A stretch of 64,000 nt of DNA, from positions 1-64,000 of the forward strand of contig NZ_QBUC01000021.1 of the NCBI RefSeq assembly GCF_003058165.1, in the 5' to 3' direction. Positions 42,662-51,687 of the stretch are shown piece after piece. Each line of letters starts with the position of its first letter. Positions within the stretch are counted from its first letter, which is position 1. The notes beneath the pieces were generated by a model. The model was not told where the DNA came from, made no database searches, and worked only from the letters and a program-made list of their open reading frames with translations. This DNA comes from Paenisporosarcina sp. OV554 (GTDB lineage Bacteria > Bacillota > Bacilli > Bacillales_A > Planococcaceae). Made by a program: the position numbers and the translations under genes.

Positions 42662-43489
42662 ATGAAAAATAACAAAAATAATTTTACTACTGGTGAATTC
42701 GCAAAAATTTGTAATGTAAATAAACAAACGCTTATTTATTACGACAAAATTGGGTTGTTTTCTCCAAATATCAAGGCTGAAAATGGCTATCGCTATTATT
42801 CAATTCATCAATATGAACTTTTTAGCGTGATTGAATTATTAAAAGAATTAGGTATGTCCTTGAATGCAATTCAAGAATTTATAAAAAATAAGTCTCCTGA
42901 ATATTTTCTAACTGTTATGCAACAACAAAAGGAAAAAATTACTCAAAAGAAAAAACAATTAGAAATAATGGAGATAATGATTGATACACAAATTTTATTA
43001 GCTAAACAAGCTGAAACAATTGATTTTTCTTCCCTTACATTAATGGAACTAAAAAATGAGAAGCTTTATTTAGGAGATGTTATTAGGAATAATACTGAGG
43101 AAGAGTTCGTAAAAGCAGTCTCGCATTTTGTTAAAGAAATTAATGAAAAGAAATTAGATACGGGATATCCAATTGGGGTAGTAATCAATAAAGATAGCTT
43201 GCTGCATAATAAATATAATCACTATAGTCAACTTTATATTAAGCAATTTCATGATGTTCCTTTTGATGATAAAATACAGGCATTCTCCGGTACTTTTTTA
43301 GTAGGTTATCATGTAGGTTCTGAAGTTACTATTTATCAAACTTACGAACGGATCAATAATGAAATGAAACGATTAAACTTAGCAATGGGTGCATTTGCAT
43401 TAGAAGAATATATATTCGATTCACTTATGAAAGAATTTGAAAAGGATTATGTAACGAAAATTATGCTCCAAGTAAAATCTACTCTTTAA
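42662..43489 (+). CDS. MerR-family regulator (BmrR/BltR-like)
   Basis: 275 residues from ATG 42662 (AAGGGA upstream). N-terminal MerR domain: FTTGEFAKICNVNKQTLIYY, DKIGLFSP; coiled-coil linker rich in Lys/Gln; C-terminal GyrI-like effector domain with the ending AFALEEYIFDSLMKEFEKDY. Ligand binding would activate the adjacent multidrug efflux gene, as in BmrR/Bmr of B. subtilis, by realigning an over-long promoter. Confidence 0.85.
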   Translation: MKNNKNNFTTGEFAKICNVNKQTLIYYDKIGLFSPNIKAENGYRYYSIHQYELFSVIELLKELGMSLNAIQEFIKNKSPEYFLTVMQQQKEKITQKKKQLEIMEIMIDTQILLAKQAETIDFSSLTLMELKNEKLYLGDVIRNNTEEEFVKAVSHFVKEINEKKLDTGYPIGVVINKDSLLHNKYNHYSQLYIKQFHDVPFDDKIQAFSGTFLVGYHVGSEVTIYQTYERINNEMKRLNLAMGAFALEEYIFDSLMKEFEKDYVTKIMLQVKSTL

Positions 43490-43516
43490 TCATTTGAGCA
43501 ATTAATTTAAATCCAC

Positions 43517-43547
43517 TTGACTATATAGTAACTATATAGTTTATCTT
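43517..43547 (+). promoter_or_regulatory. MerR-type promoter of the efflux gene with 19-bp spacer
   Basis: -35 TTGACT (43517-43522) and -10-like TATCTT (43542-43547) are separated by 19 bp, the over-long spacer of MerR-activated promoters. The spacer is filled by two ACTATATAGT copies with one A between them (43520-43540). Confidence 0.78.
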
Positions 43548-43584
43548 CTGATAAGTAACATGGATTTTAATTAAGGAGCTAACA

Positions 43585-44751
43585 ATGATGCAAAACTACA
43601 AAGTTATACTTGGTTTACTTTTATTTAATTTGTTTATTGCCTTTTTAGGTATCGGGCTTGTGATTCCTGTCTTACCCACCTTAATGAATGAAATGAATTT
43701 AACAGGGACCATTGTCGGTTATTTAACTGCAGCTTTTGCAATAGCCCAACTAATTGTTTCTCCTCTTGCAGGCAAGGCCGTTGATAAATTCGGTAGAAAA
43801 ATAATGATCGTAATGGGTTTATTTATTTTTGGTTTTTCTGAACTACTATTCGCAATAGGAAAAAGCGTTGAGGTATTATTTATATCTCGTATATTTGGTG
43901 GGATCAGTGCTGCTTTTATCATGCCTGCCGTAACTGCTTTTATTGCGGATATTACAACTTTACAAACCCGTTCTAAAGCACTTGGTTATATGTCTGCAGC
44001 AATTAGTACAGGATTTATTATTGGTCCTGGTATTGGTGGGTTTTTAGCTGATATTGGTACACGTGTTCCGTTTTATTTTGCAGGCGTTTTAGGGATTATC
44101 GCGGCAATTTTTTCAAGTATAGTGTTAACAGAAACAAAGAGAAATCATCAAGAAATTGACACAATGGAAAGCCGGTATTCTGGTTTAAAAAGTATTTTAT
44201 TACCGATGTACCTAATGCCATTTTTGTTAATCTTTATAGCGTCTTTTGGTTTAGCGGCATTCGAATCTTTTTTTAGCCTCTTTGTTGACCATAAATTCGG
44301 TTTTACCCCTAAAGATATTGCCATTATTATTACGGGAGGAGCCATTGTCGGTGCTATAGCACAGCTACTTCTGTTTGAAAAACTAACAAATCTTTGGGGA
44401 GAAATTAAATTAATTCGTTATAGTTTAATCTTATCCGCTGTATTAGTATTTTCAATGACTGTTATTCATTCCTACTTATCGATTCTTCTTACGACATTTA
44501 TGTTATTTGTTGGTTTTGATCTTTTCCGCCCGGCAGTTACATCGCATTTATCGAAAATTGCAGGAAATGAGCAGGGATTTGTAGGTGGAATGAATTCTAT
44601 GTTTACAAGTCTCGCAAATATCGTTGGACCAATATTAGGTGGGATTTTGTTTGACATTGACCTCAACTATCCCTATTATTTTGCAGCCGTCTTTTTAGTC
44701 ATAGGGGTTGTTATGACGATATTTTGGAAAAAATTAATTAAATCTTACTAA
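43585..44751 (+). CDS. bmr: Bmr/Blt-type multidrug MFS efflux transporter
   Basis: 388 residues, 12 membrane segments. Closely resembles Bmr: LFIAFLGIGLVIPVLPTLMN, motif A GKAVDKFGRKIMIVMG, RIFGGISAAFIMPAVTAFIA, motif C SAAISTGFIIGPGIGGFLAD, and SKIAGNEQGFVGGMNSMFTS. Exports hydrophobic cations and fluoroquinolones in homologues. ATG 43585 or 43588 are both possible after AAGGAG. Controlled by the preceding MerR gene. Confidence 0.87.
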   Translation: MMQNYKVILGLLLFNLFIAFLGIGLVIPVLPTLMNEMNLTGTIVGYLTAAFAIAQLIVSPLAGKAVDKFGRKIMIVMGLFIFGFSELLFAIGKSVEVLFISRIFGGISAAFIMPAVTAFIADITTLQTRSKALGYMSAAISTGFIIGPGIGGFLADIGTRVPFYFAGVLGIIAAIFSSIVLTETKRNHQEIDTMESRYSGLKSILLPMYLMPFLLIFIASFGLAAFESFFSLFVDHKFGFTPKDIAIIITGGAIVGAIAQLLLFEKLTNLWGEIKLIRYSLILSAVLVFSMTVIHSYLSILLTTFMLFVGFDLFRPAVTSHLSKIAGNEQGFVGGMNSMFTSLANIVGPILGGILFDIDLNYPYYFAAVFLVIGVVMTIFWKKLIKSY

Positions 44752-44767
44752 TCCGTTTGGGTAGTTT

Positions 44768-44845
44768 TTCAACTAACGGGTGCTTTAGTTGAAGAACCGG
44801 AGTGAAGCTTTTTTCTTATTGAAATAACGGCAGTATTGTTGAAGA
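44768..44845 (+). repeat. Junction repeat: type-B, T-run, type-A-like stem-loops
   Basis: Type-B copy TTCAACTAA/TTTAGTTGAA (44768-44793) starts 17 bases after the efflux gene; AAGCTTTTTTCTTATT follows, then a degenerate type-A (TTGAAATAACGGCAGTATTGTTGAA, about 44819-44843). Same design as at 41794 and 42467. Confidence 0.8.
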
Positions 44846-44902
44846 ATTCAAAATTATATTTTAGTTATAATAGAAATAGAGTAGAGAAAGTAGGGGTAAC
44901 TG

Positions 44903-45190
44903 ATGGTTCAAACAATACCAACATCTTGGTTATGGGATGTAATTGGTTTTTGGTATGTTGGTTTTATCTTTTGGATATTACTAGCTGCTTCAATCGTTAC
45001 TTTTATCATTGGAGTAGTAAAGAATTCTTGGAAGGCTATCCTAATAAGTGTAATTATTTTTCTTCCGAATGTATTAGCAATAATTACTATGGATTTCGAG
45101 TATATTATGTATTTATTATTAGTTTGGTTTATTATACAAATCCTTATGTTACGTAAAATTTATCGCAATAACGTCGAATTACTGATATGA
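44903..45190 (+). CDS. Small integral membrane protein
   Basis: 95 residues with three hydrophobic segments (about 14-38, 43-60, 65-83) and a basic end. ATG 44903 follows GTAGGGG. No family recognised. It lies between a type-A-like and a type-B-like repeat (45272). Another frame over the same DNA was rejected. Confidence 0.6.
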   Translation: MVQTIPTSWLWDVIGFWYVGFIFWILLAASIVTFIIGVVKNSWKAILISVIIFLPNVLAIITMDFEYIMYLLLVWFIIQILMLRKIYRNNVELLI

Positions 45191-45319
45191 AATTTTTTTA
45201 TGTTTAAAGCTAAAATACCTCAATTCCTTATTTTTGCAATTATTATCATCCTTCAAGTATGGAGCGTAATTTAACTTAACGAGTTCTTTAGTTGAAAAAA
45301 ACTTATAATTTTTAGTGCG

Positions 45320-45351
45320 AACACTCAGCCTCTTGGTTGGGTGTTTTTGTG
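45320..45351 (+). terminator. Terminator before the arg operon
   Basis: AACACTCAGCC / GGTTGGGTGTT stem with TCTT loop (G-U and one mismatch), followed by TTTGTG. Confidence 0.75.
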
Positions 45352-45459
45352 TACGTTTAATTTGTTTTTTTACAAGATAACTGTATGGGTTAGTATAGGG
45401 TTTGGTGCCTTTTTTTGTGATTGCATGAGCATTCAATTAGAATTGATTTTCAAAAAAGG

Positions 45460-45488
45460 TTGAATATAAATTCTAATTTATGTATAAT
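45460..45488 (+). promoter_or_regulatory. argC promoter overlapped by an ARG box
   Basis: -35 TTGAAT (45460-45465) and -10 TATAAT (45483-45488) are separated by exactly 17 bp. TGAATATAAATTCT (45461-45474) overlaps the -35 and fits an ArgR half-site pair; ATTAGAATTAAT (about 45500) may be a second box. Arginine-dependent ArgR repression is inferred. Confidence 0.75.
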
Positions 45489-45527
45489 AATAAAAATTAG
45501 AATTAATTGGATATTGGAGATGATTAA

Positions 45528-46565
45528 TTGAAAGTCAATATTGTAGGCGCTACTGGGTATGGAGGCTTAGAACTTATACGAATTTTAAAAAACCACCCAT
45601 ACATAAATATTCACTCCGTTGTATCGAACTCTTATGCAGGAAAAGAGGTTGAAGATGTTTATCCTCATTTATCCGGTGTGGAGATGCCTATTCTCACCTC
45701 GATGAATTTGGAAGTTTTAATGGACGGGGCAGAAGCTGTTTTTTTCGCCACGCCATCGGGAGTTAGTAAGGAATTTATTCCGCAGCTCTTTGAAAAAGGG
45801 ATCAAGTGCATTGATTTGTCCGGTGATTTCCGGCTGAATTCACCAACTGTCTATGAAGAATGGTATATGCAAGCATCTGCAACACAAGAAGATTTGAACA
45901 AAGCAGTGTATGGGTTAAGTGAAATCAATGGAAAGGCAATCGAAGGAGCACAGTTGATTGCAAATCCAGGCTGTTTTCCGACGGCAAGCTTATTAGCGAT
46001 TATTCCAATTCTTAAGACTGGTTGGATTGATGAGGACTCCATCATCATTGATGGAAAGACAGGGGTGTCCGGTGCCGGCAGAGGGGTCTCACTTGGTACG
46101 CATTTTTCCGAAACGAATGAAAATGTAAAAGCTTATAAGCTAGGCAAACATCAGCATATTCCGGAAATGGAGCAGGTGCTATCTGGTATTGCTAAGCAAG
46201 CGATTCAACTGACATTTAGCACACATCTGGTGCCAATGACGCGGGGAATCATGTGTACGATTTATATGAAACTAACAGAATCGGTAACAATGGAGATGGT
46301 CGTTTCCTTATATAAAGAATTTTATCGAAATAGCCCGTTTGTGCGTATTCGAACAGACGGGAGTTACCCATCGACGAAAGAAGTATATGGTTCCAATTAC
46401 TGTGATATTGGATTTGCGCTTGACGTTCGAACTAATCAATTAATCATCGTTTCTGTAATTGACAATGTGATGAAAGGTGCGGCAGGTCAAGCCGTGCAAA
46501 ATGTAAATATCATGATGGGGTGGAATGAAACAACGGGATTAGAATTATCACCACTTTATCCATAG
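45528..46565 (+). CDS. argC: N-acetyl-gamma-glutamyl-phosphate reductase
   Basis: 345 residues, TTG start 45528 after TTGGAGATG. NAD(P) motif VNIVGATGYGGLELIRIL, active Cys in IANPGCFPTASLLAI, and the HxPE motif in KHQHIPEMEQ. Third step of arginine synthesis in the acetylated route. First gene of argCJBD. Confidence 0.96.
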   Translation: MKVNIVGATGYGGLELIRILKNHPYINIHSVVSNSYAGKEVEDVYPHLSGVEMPILTSMNLEVLMDGAEAVFFATPSGVSKEFIPQLFEKGIKCIDLSGDFRLNSPTVYEEWYMQASATQEDLNKAVYGLSEINGKAIEGAQLIANPGCFPTASLLAIIPILKTGWIDEDSIIIDGKTGVSGAGRGVSLGTHFSETNENVKAYKLGKHQHIPEMEQVLSGIAKQAIQLTFSTHLVPMTRGIMCTIYMKLTESVTMEMVVSLYKEFYRNSPFVRIRTDGSYPSTKEVYGSNYCDIGFALDVRTNQLIIVSVIDNVMKGAAGQAVQNVNIMMGWNETTGLELSPLYP

Positions 46566-46576
46566 GAGGCAAAACA

Positions 46577-47809
46577 ATGGAACAGGCACTTATTCAACAA
46601 ACACAGCAACTCGAAACTGTATTAGAAGGAACCGTTTCATCTCCAAAGGGATTTAAAGCGGGAGGTTTACATTGCGGTCTTAGAAGAAAAGCGTTGGATC
46701 TAGGTTGGATTTACTCGGAAGTTCCTGCAATTACTGCAGGCGTTTACACAACAAATTTATTCCAGGCAGCCCCTTTGACTGTAACAAAGGAAAGCATAGC
46801 AGTTGAAAATAAGATACAGGCAATCCTTGTGAACTCTGGTAATGCGAATGCGTGCACTGGGGAGGAAGGAATGAAAAACGCACTTGAAATGAGAGATCAT
46901 TTTTCCTTGTCACTCGGAATTCCTCAACATTATGTTGCAGTGACTTCGACAGGCGTTATCGGACAACAGTTGCCGATCGACAAAATTCATAATGGGATTA
47001 AGCAAATTGATATCACGAATAATCAGTCTGGTCATTTTGAAAAAGCGATTTTAACAACTGATACTACTGTCAAACACCTGGCCGTTAGTCTGGAAATTGA
47101 TGGAAAAAAAGTGATTATTGGTGGAGCTGCAAAAGGTTCTGGAATGATTCATCCGAATATGGCCACTATGCTTGGTTTTGTTACAACTGATGCGGCTATC
47201 GCACCGGATACCTTACAAATGGCATTAAAAGAAATCACCAACCACAGCTTTAATATGATTACCGTAGATGGTGACACGAGTACGAACGATATGGTGTTAA
47301 TTTTGGCAAATGGTCTTGCGGAAAATAATGAATTATCCCCTGATCATCCACAATGGAATGGCTTCATGTCTGCGCTGAAAATGGTCTGTGAGGAACTTGC
47401 AAAAAAAATCGCACGAGACGGTGAAGGAGCGACAAAGCTAATCGAAGTGGAGGTTACGGGTGCGCTTGAAAAAGAGACGGCTGAAGTAATCAGTAAGTCA
47501 ATAGTTGGTTCGAGCTTGGTGAAAACAGCAATCTTTGGCAGTGACGCGAACTGGGGAAGAATCATTTGTGCAGTCGGGTATAGCGGAAAAAAGATCGATC
47601 CATTAAAAGTTACGGTGAAAATTGGCCCAATAACAGTCGTTAAGAACGGCTTACCTCAAGAGTTTAGTGAGGAAATGGCTAAAACATATCTTGAGAACGA
47701 ACAAGTGAAAATTGTTGTCGACTTACATGAGGGCAATGAAAAAGCAGTAGCGTGGGGCTGCGATTTGACGTATGACTACGTTCGAATTAATGCATCTTAT
47801 CGGACTTAA
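46577..47809 (+). CDS. argJ: Bifunctional ornithine acetyltransferase / N-acetylglutamate synthase
   Basis: 410 residues. Autocleavage motif in GSGMIHPNMATMLGFVTTDA (cleaves before the Thr of the AT-ML core). Ends with DLTYDYVRINASYRT. Recycles the acetyl group from N-acetylornithine to glutamate. ATG 46577 after AGGAGGC, 12 bases from argC stop. Confidence 0.96.
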   Translation: MEQALIQQTQQLETVLEGTVSSPKGFKAGGLHCGLRRKALDLGWIYSEVPAITAGVYTTNLFQAAPLTVTKESIAVENKIQAILVNSGNANACTGEEGMKNALEMRDHFSLSLGIPQHYVAVTSTGVIGQQLPIDKIHNGIKQIDITNNQSGHFEKAILTTDTTVKHLAVSLEIDGKKVIIGGAAKGSGMIHPNMATMLGFVTTDAAIAPDTLQMALKEITNHSFNMITVDGDTSTNDMVLILANGLAENNELSPDHPQWNGFMSALKMVCEELAKKIARDGEGATKLIEVEVTGALEKETAEVISKSIVGSSLVKTAIFGSDANWGRIICAVGYSGKKIDPLKVTVKIGPITVVKNGLPQEFSEEMAKTYLENEQVKIVVDLHEGNEKAVAWGCDLTYDYVRINASYRT

Positions 47810-47825
47810 AAGGAGGTTTTTATTA

Positions 47826-48623
47826 GTGGAGTTTCTAGTTATAAAGTGTGGTGGCAGTGTAATCGACGAGGTGCCAGCGTCTTTTTATCAAGAGTTGTGT
47901 GACATACAAGCGTCGGGGAAATACATGCCGATTATCGTCCACGGTGGTGGCAAATTAATTACCAGTCTGCTCGATGAATTAGCTATTCCTTCTGTTTTTG
48001 AAAATGGACTGAGGGTCACGACTGATGAAATGCTAGACGTGATTGAAATGGCGCTTAGCGGCAAAATAAACAAATCAATCACTCGCAGTATCTTACAGGC
48101 AGGTGGGCAAGCAGTTGGACTCAGTGGGATCGATGGCTGGCTTTTAGAAGCAGAGCAGGCCGATTCGAAGCTAGGATATGTAGGGGATGTGATATCAGTA
48201 AATGAAACATGGCTCAAACAGTTGTGCTACATGAACTATATTCCAGTAGTATCACCCGTCGGAATGGATAAAGGTGGGCAACGATTCAACATCAATGCCG
48301 ATACAGCTGCGGCTGAGATTGCAGGTAAGTTAATGTGTCCATTGGTGTTAATGAGTGACATTCCTGGCATATATAAAGAGATTGACGGTGTGAAACAAAC
48401 CATCTCATCTCTATCCATCGATGAAATCAATGTACTAATAGACAATGGTACAATTACCGGCGGAATGATCCCTAAAGTAAATGGTGCAAAAGATGCTTTG
48501 AACAAAGGGGTTAAGGAAGTTGTTATCATGGACGGCCGCCAAGAAAATGGGTTAACCCATTATTGTAATGAAGAAAGTATAGGTACAAAACTAGTTAAAG
48601 ATAAGGAGCTGTTCCATGTCTAA
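47826..48623 (+). CDS. argB: Acetylglutamate kinase
   Basis: 265 residues from GTG 47826; AAAGGAGG stands at 47809-47816. The frame is open into argJ (47772) but that extension is not family-like. Motifs: VIKCGGSVID, IIVHGGGKLITSLLD, and FNINADTAAAEIAGKLMCPL. Phosphorylates N-acetylglutamate. Overlaps argD by 8 bases. Confidence 0.95.
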   Translation: MEFLVIKCGGSVIDEVPASFYQELCDIQASGKYMPIIVHGGGKLITSLLDELAIPSVFENGLRVTTDEMLDVIEMALSGKINKSITRSILQAGGQAVGLSGIDGWLLEAEQADSKLGYVGDVISVNETWLKQLCYMNYIPVVSPVGMDKGGQRFNINADTAAAEIAGKLMCPLVLMSDIPGIYKEIDGVKQTISSLSIDEINVLIDNGTITGGMIPKVNGAKDALNKGVKEVVIMDGRQENGLTHYCNEESIGTKLVKDKELFHV

Positions 48624-49803
48624 TCACCTGACGCTTTCTGTAGAACAATCGCCCGTGATGAATACATATACGAGATTCCCAGTCACGATGGTGAAAGGGA
48701 AGGGTAGCTTTATCTGGGATGAAAAAGAAGACAAATACTTGGATTTCACCTCTGGAATCGCTACGTGTAATTTGGGTCATGTTCCTGGCTATGTACATGA
48801 CAAGGTCCAGGAACAACTGTCATTATTATGGCATTGCTCGAACCTCTATCATATTCCTTCTCAAGAAAAGCTTGCGAAGTTGCTAATTTACAACAGCTTT
48901 GGCGATCAGGTTTTTTTCTGCAATAGCGGAACAGAAGCCAATGAAGCTCTGATAAAACTTGCCCGAAAGCATGCGGAGATGCGCGGGAAAGATAGCCGCA
49001 AAATCATTACCTTTAAACATTCCTTTCATGGTCGGACACTAGCTGCCTTATCCGCAACTGGACAAGAGAAGCTTCAACAAGGTTTTGCTCCTTTAGTAGA
49101 AGGATTTCAACATTTAGAATTTAACAGCTTTGAGGATTTGAAAGTGTTAGAAACAATTGAAGCTTGTGGAGTATTGCTAGAACTCGTCCAAGGAGAAGGT
49201 GGCGTAATTCCGGCAAATAAAGAGTGGGTCTTGAAGCTGGCGGAAATCTGTAAGCAGAATGATTTATTACTAATGATTGATGAAATACAGACTGGCATGG
49301 GCAGAACGGGCTCATTATTCGCATATCAACAATATGGAATCATCCCTGATATTGTCTCACTTGCAAAAGGACTTGGATCGGGTTTTCCAATCGGTGCACT
49401 TATCGCGTCAAATGAAGTAGCTCAAGCTTTTAACCCTGGAAGTCACGGCAGCACCTTTGGAGGCAATCCTTTAGCAACAAGCGCGGGTCTTGCCACAGTC
49501 CAATATATAGTCGAAAATCAAATCGCCCAAGATGCTCAAAAACTTGGAAGCTATTTAGTTGAGAAATTGGAAGAATTACAGAAAGATTATCCTCAAATAA
49601 AGGAAGTCAGAGGTTTAGGCCTATTAGTAGGAGTCGTATTTGAAGGAAGTGCACTTGATGTAGTTAAGAAGTTATTGGCTGAAAAGGTACTAACACTGAC
49701 AGCTGGAGAACATGTGTTACGGATACTACCGCCATTAAACGCGTCAAAAGACGAAGTTGATTTATTTGTGAAAACTTTAGAGAATGTTCTTTCAGGGGAG
49801 TAA
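48616..49803 (+). CDS. argD: Acetylornithine aminotransferase
   Basis: 395 residues, class III PLP aminotransferase. FFCNSGTEANEALIKLARKH, KHSFHGRTLAALSATGQ, MIDEIQTGMGRTGSLFAYQQ; the PLP Lys is in VSLAKGLGSGFPIGA. Last gene of the operon and followed by a strong terminator. Confidence 0.96.
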   Translation: MSNHLTLSVEQSPVMNTYTRFPVTMVKGKGSFIWDEKEDKYLDFTSGIATCNLGHVPGYVHDKVQEQLSLLWHCSNLYHIPSQEKLAKLLIYNSFGDQVFFCNSGTEANEALIKLARKHAEMRGKDSRKIITFKHSFHGRTLAALSATGQEKLQQGFAPLVEGFQHLEFNSFEDLKVLETIEACGVLLELVQGEGGVIPANKEWVLKLAEICKQNDLLLMIDEIQTGMGRTGSLFAYQQYGIIPDIVSLAKGLGSGFPIGALIASNEVAQAFNPGSHGSTFGGNPLATSAGLATVQYIVENQIAQDAQKLGSYLVEKLEELQKDYPQIKEVRGLGLLVGVVFEGSALDVVKKLLAEKVLTLTAGEHVLRILPPLNASKDEVDLFVKTLENVLSGE

Positions 49804-49817
49804 CTAAATAGGAAGCG

Positions 49818-49856
49818 AAGAGGAGTTAAGTGACGAGTCACTTAGCTCCTCTTTTG
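49818..49856 (+). terminator. Terminator of argCJBD
   Basis: AAGAGGAGTTAAGTGAC / GTCACTTAGCTCCTC with two-base loop, then TTTTGTTA. Confidence 0.88.
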
Positions 49857-49933
49857 TTATGTGCATTTTTTGCGGATTATCATTTTTAATTGTAAGAATG
49901 AGGAGTTTAGTTTTAATAGTAAAATGATGGGAA

Positions 49934-50930
49934 ACAAGAACGAGGATGTCACTAACAGAAAAGGATTTTGGCTACAGCCAAAATCAGTGACTTTGAACTA
50001 TATGTTCTTGAATGGACCCACACGCTATCGCTTAGTGGGCTTTTCTGTTGAGATTTTTGGTGAGCGATTGCTCAGTTGGAAAATAAGAGAGTCAAGTTGG
50101 AAAAAAGGGCAGCCAAGTTGGAAAATCTGAGAGCCAAGTTGGAAAAATTGCACTCCAAGTTGGAATCAAAACAAGAACGAGGATGTCACTAACAGAAAAG
50201 GATTTTGGCTACAGCCAAAATCAGTAATAAAGATATTGAACTATAAGTTCTTGAATGGACCCACACGCTATCGCTTAGAGGGCTTTTCTGTTGAGATTTT
50301 TGGCTGAGCGATTGCTCAGTTGGAAAATAAGAGAGCCAAGTTGGAAAAATTGCGCTCCAAGTTGGAATCAAAACAAGAACGAGGATGTCACTAACAGAAA
50401 AGGATTTTGGCTACAGCCAAAATCAGTAATAACGACTTTGAACTATATGTTCTTGAATGTCCCCACACGCTTTCGCTTAGTGGATTTTTCAGTTGGGATC
50501 TTTTGGCTGAGCGATTGCTCAGTTGGAAAATAAGAGAGTCAAGTTGGAAAAAAGGGCAGCCAAGTTGGAAAATTTGATGACCAAGTTGGAAAAATTGCGC
50601 TCCAAGTTGGAATCAAAACAAGAACGAGGATGTCACTAACAGAAAAGGATTTTGGCTACAGCCAAAATCAGTAATAAAGATCTTGAACTATTAGTTCTTG
50701 AATGGACCCACACGCTATCGCTTAGTGGGCTTTTCTGTTGAAATTTTTGGTGAGCGATTGCTCAGTTGGAAAATATGAGAGTCAAGTTGAAAAAAAGGGC
50801 AGCCAAGTTGGAAAATCTGAGAGCCAAGTTGGAAAAATTGCACTCCAAGTTGGAATCGAGATATTCTAAACATCCGAACGAAGGATGTCACCAACAGAAA
50901 AGGATGTTGGCTACAGCCCAAATCAGTAAT
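49934..50930. repeat. Higher-order tandem repeat array with 21-bp sub-repeats
   Basis: Four near-complete units and one degenerate end unit begin with GAGGATGTCACTAACAGAAA at 49942, 50179, 50391, 50626 and (altered) 50880, so the period is 212-254 bases. Each unit holds (i) an outer stem AACAGAAAAG/CTTTTCTGTT (49954-49963 with 50040-50049 in unit 1), an inner GATTTTGGCT/AGCCAAAATC hairpin and a CCCAC/GTGGG hairpin, (ii) GAGC-GATT-GCTC, and (iii) three to five 21-bp repeats beginning CCAAGTTGGAAAA. The 21-bp repeats keep a frame of seven codons on both strands, but no ORF with a ribosome site spans a unit. Confidence 0.9.
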
Positions 50931-51103
50931 AATGGTTTTAAATATCTTGGTCGCTTTCTCCTCATTAAATAGGTATTGCACAAAAAAGAAATTATTAAAA
51001 GATGACGGATAAAATGCAAGAGGATTGTAGATGACTAGAGAATGCAATTGAAGTAGAAAACATGTTGCGTTTTGGAGACTCTAGGATAGGAGAGGTGATT
51101 GAT

Positions 51104-51400
51104 TTGAATAAAGTAGAAAAGTTTAAAAACAATGAGGAAATTTATAAAGAAATTTGTGATATTGCAGATTCAATTGAAGATATTGATAGGAGAAATAAAG
51201 AATTGACAACTGAAGTTAAGGCATTAATTGGTAGTAAGTCTGACTCTAATACATGGGATTCTAATAAGGAACAAGATTTGACTAGTTTTTATGAAGTAGC
51301 AATACCCTATATTAATTCTTTAGGTGAAGAATTAGACTCATTTAAACAATCCTATGAAAAAATTATCAGTTTGAAAAGTAAAGAAATGAATAACGTATAA
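51104..51400 (+). CDS. Hypothetical coiled-coil protein
   Basis: 98 residues from TTG 51104; AGGAGAGGTGA lies upstream at normal distance, while the earlier ATG 51062 lacks a site. Highly charged and helical (NNEEIYKEICDIADSIEDID, RRNKELTTEVKALIG), consistent with a coiled coil. No family recognised. Terminator follows at 51415. Confidence 0.65.
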   Translation: MNKVEKFKNNEEIYKEICDIADSIEDIDRRNKELTTEVKALIGSKSDSNTWDSNKEQDLTSFYEVAIPYINSLGEELDSFKQSYEKIISLKSKEMNNV

Positions 51401-51414
51401 CTACTATAGAGTCG

Positions 51415-51445
51415 GTCACATTCAATTGAGTGTGACTTTTTTTTA
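51415..51445 (+). terminator. Rho-independent terminator
   Basis: GTCACATTCA / TGAGTGTGAC stem followed by eight T. Confidence 0.88.
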
Positions 51446-51619
51446 TGGATAAAATTAAACAAACATCCAGATCTTTAGATATTACAGTAAAAGGAATGTA
51501 TCAGAGGTTTCATTCATATCATTGAATTGAAAGTAGTTGAAAGCTAAATTTGAACTGAACTTATATTAGGTTCAGCGAACAGGAAAGGAGGGCAGACTTT
51601 CTTCCATTTTCAAACCCCC

Positions 51620-51649
51620 CAAATTGGTATAGACAACTATACCTTTGTT
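51620..51649 (+). promoter_or_regulatory. NagR (YvoA) operator, dre-type site
   Basis: AATTGGTATAGACAACTATA followed by CC: perfect arms GGTATAG (51626-51632) and CTATACC (51637-51643) with a four-base centre. It matches the GntR/HutC-type operator (GGTATAGA core) recognised by NagR of B. subtilis and lies 39 bases before nagP. The encoded NagR homologue is at 55567. Confidence 0.85.
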
Positions 51650-51687
51650 ATATATAGTGAAAATTAAGACTATTAAAAAGGAGTGAA

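Larger units (their letters stand above)
45191..45527. other. Intergenic region before argC
   Basis: Contains a degenerate type-B repeat (about 45272-45295), the terminator at 45320 and the arg promoter region. No gene seen. Confidence 0.5.

Noticed and set aside
44836-45156. 106-codon ORF overlapping the small membrane protein
   Set aside because: Out of frame with a better-supported gene at 44903, odd composition and no ribosome site.
49861-50533. ORFs with SWK/KLE heptads over the repeat array
   Set aside because: The 21-bp repeats keep frames open on both strands; no ribosome sites, and frames break between units.
49934-50930. CRISPR array
   Set aside because: The 21-bp units abut directly without unique spacers, and no cas genes are present.
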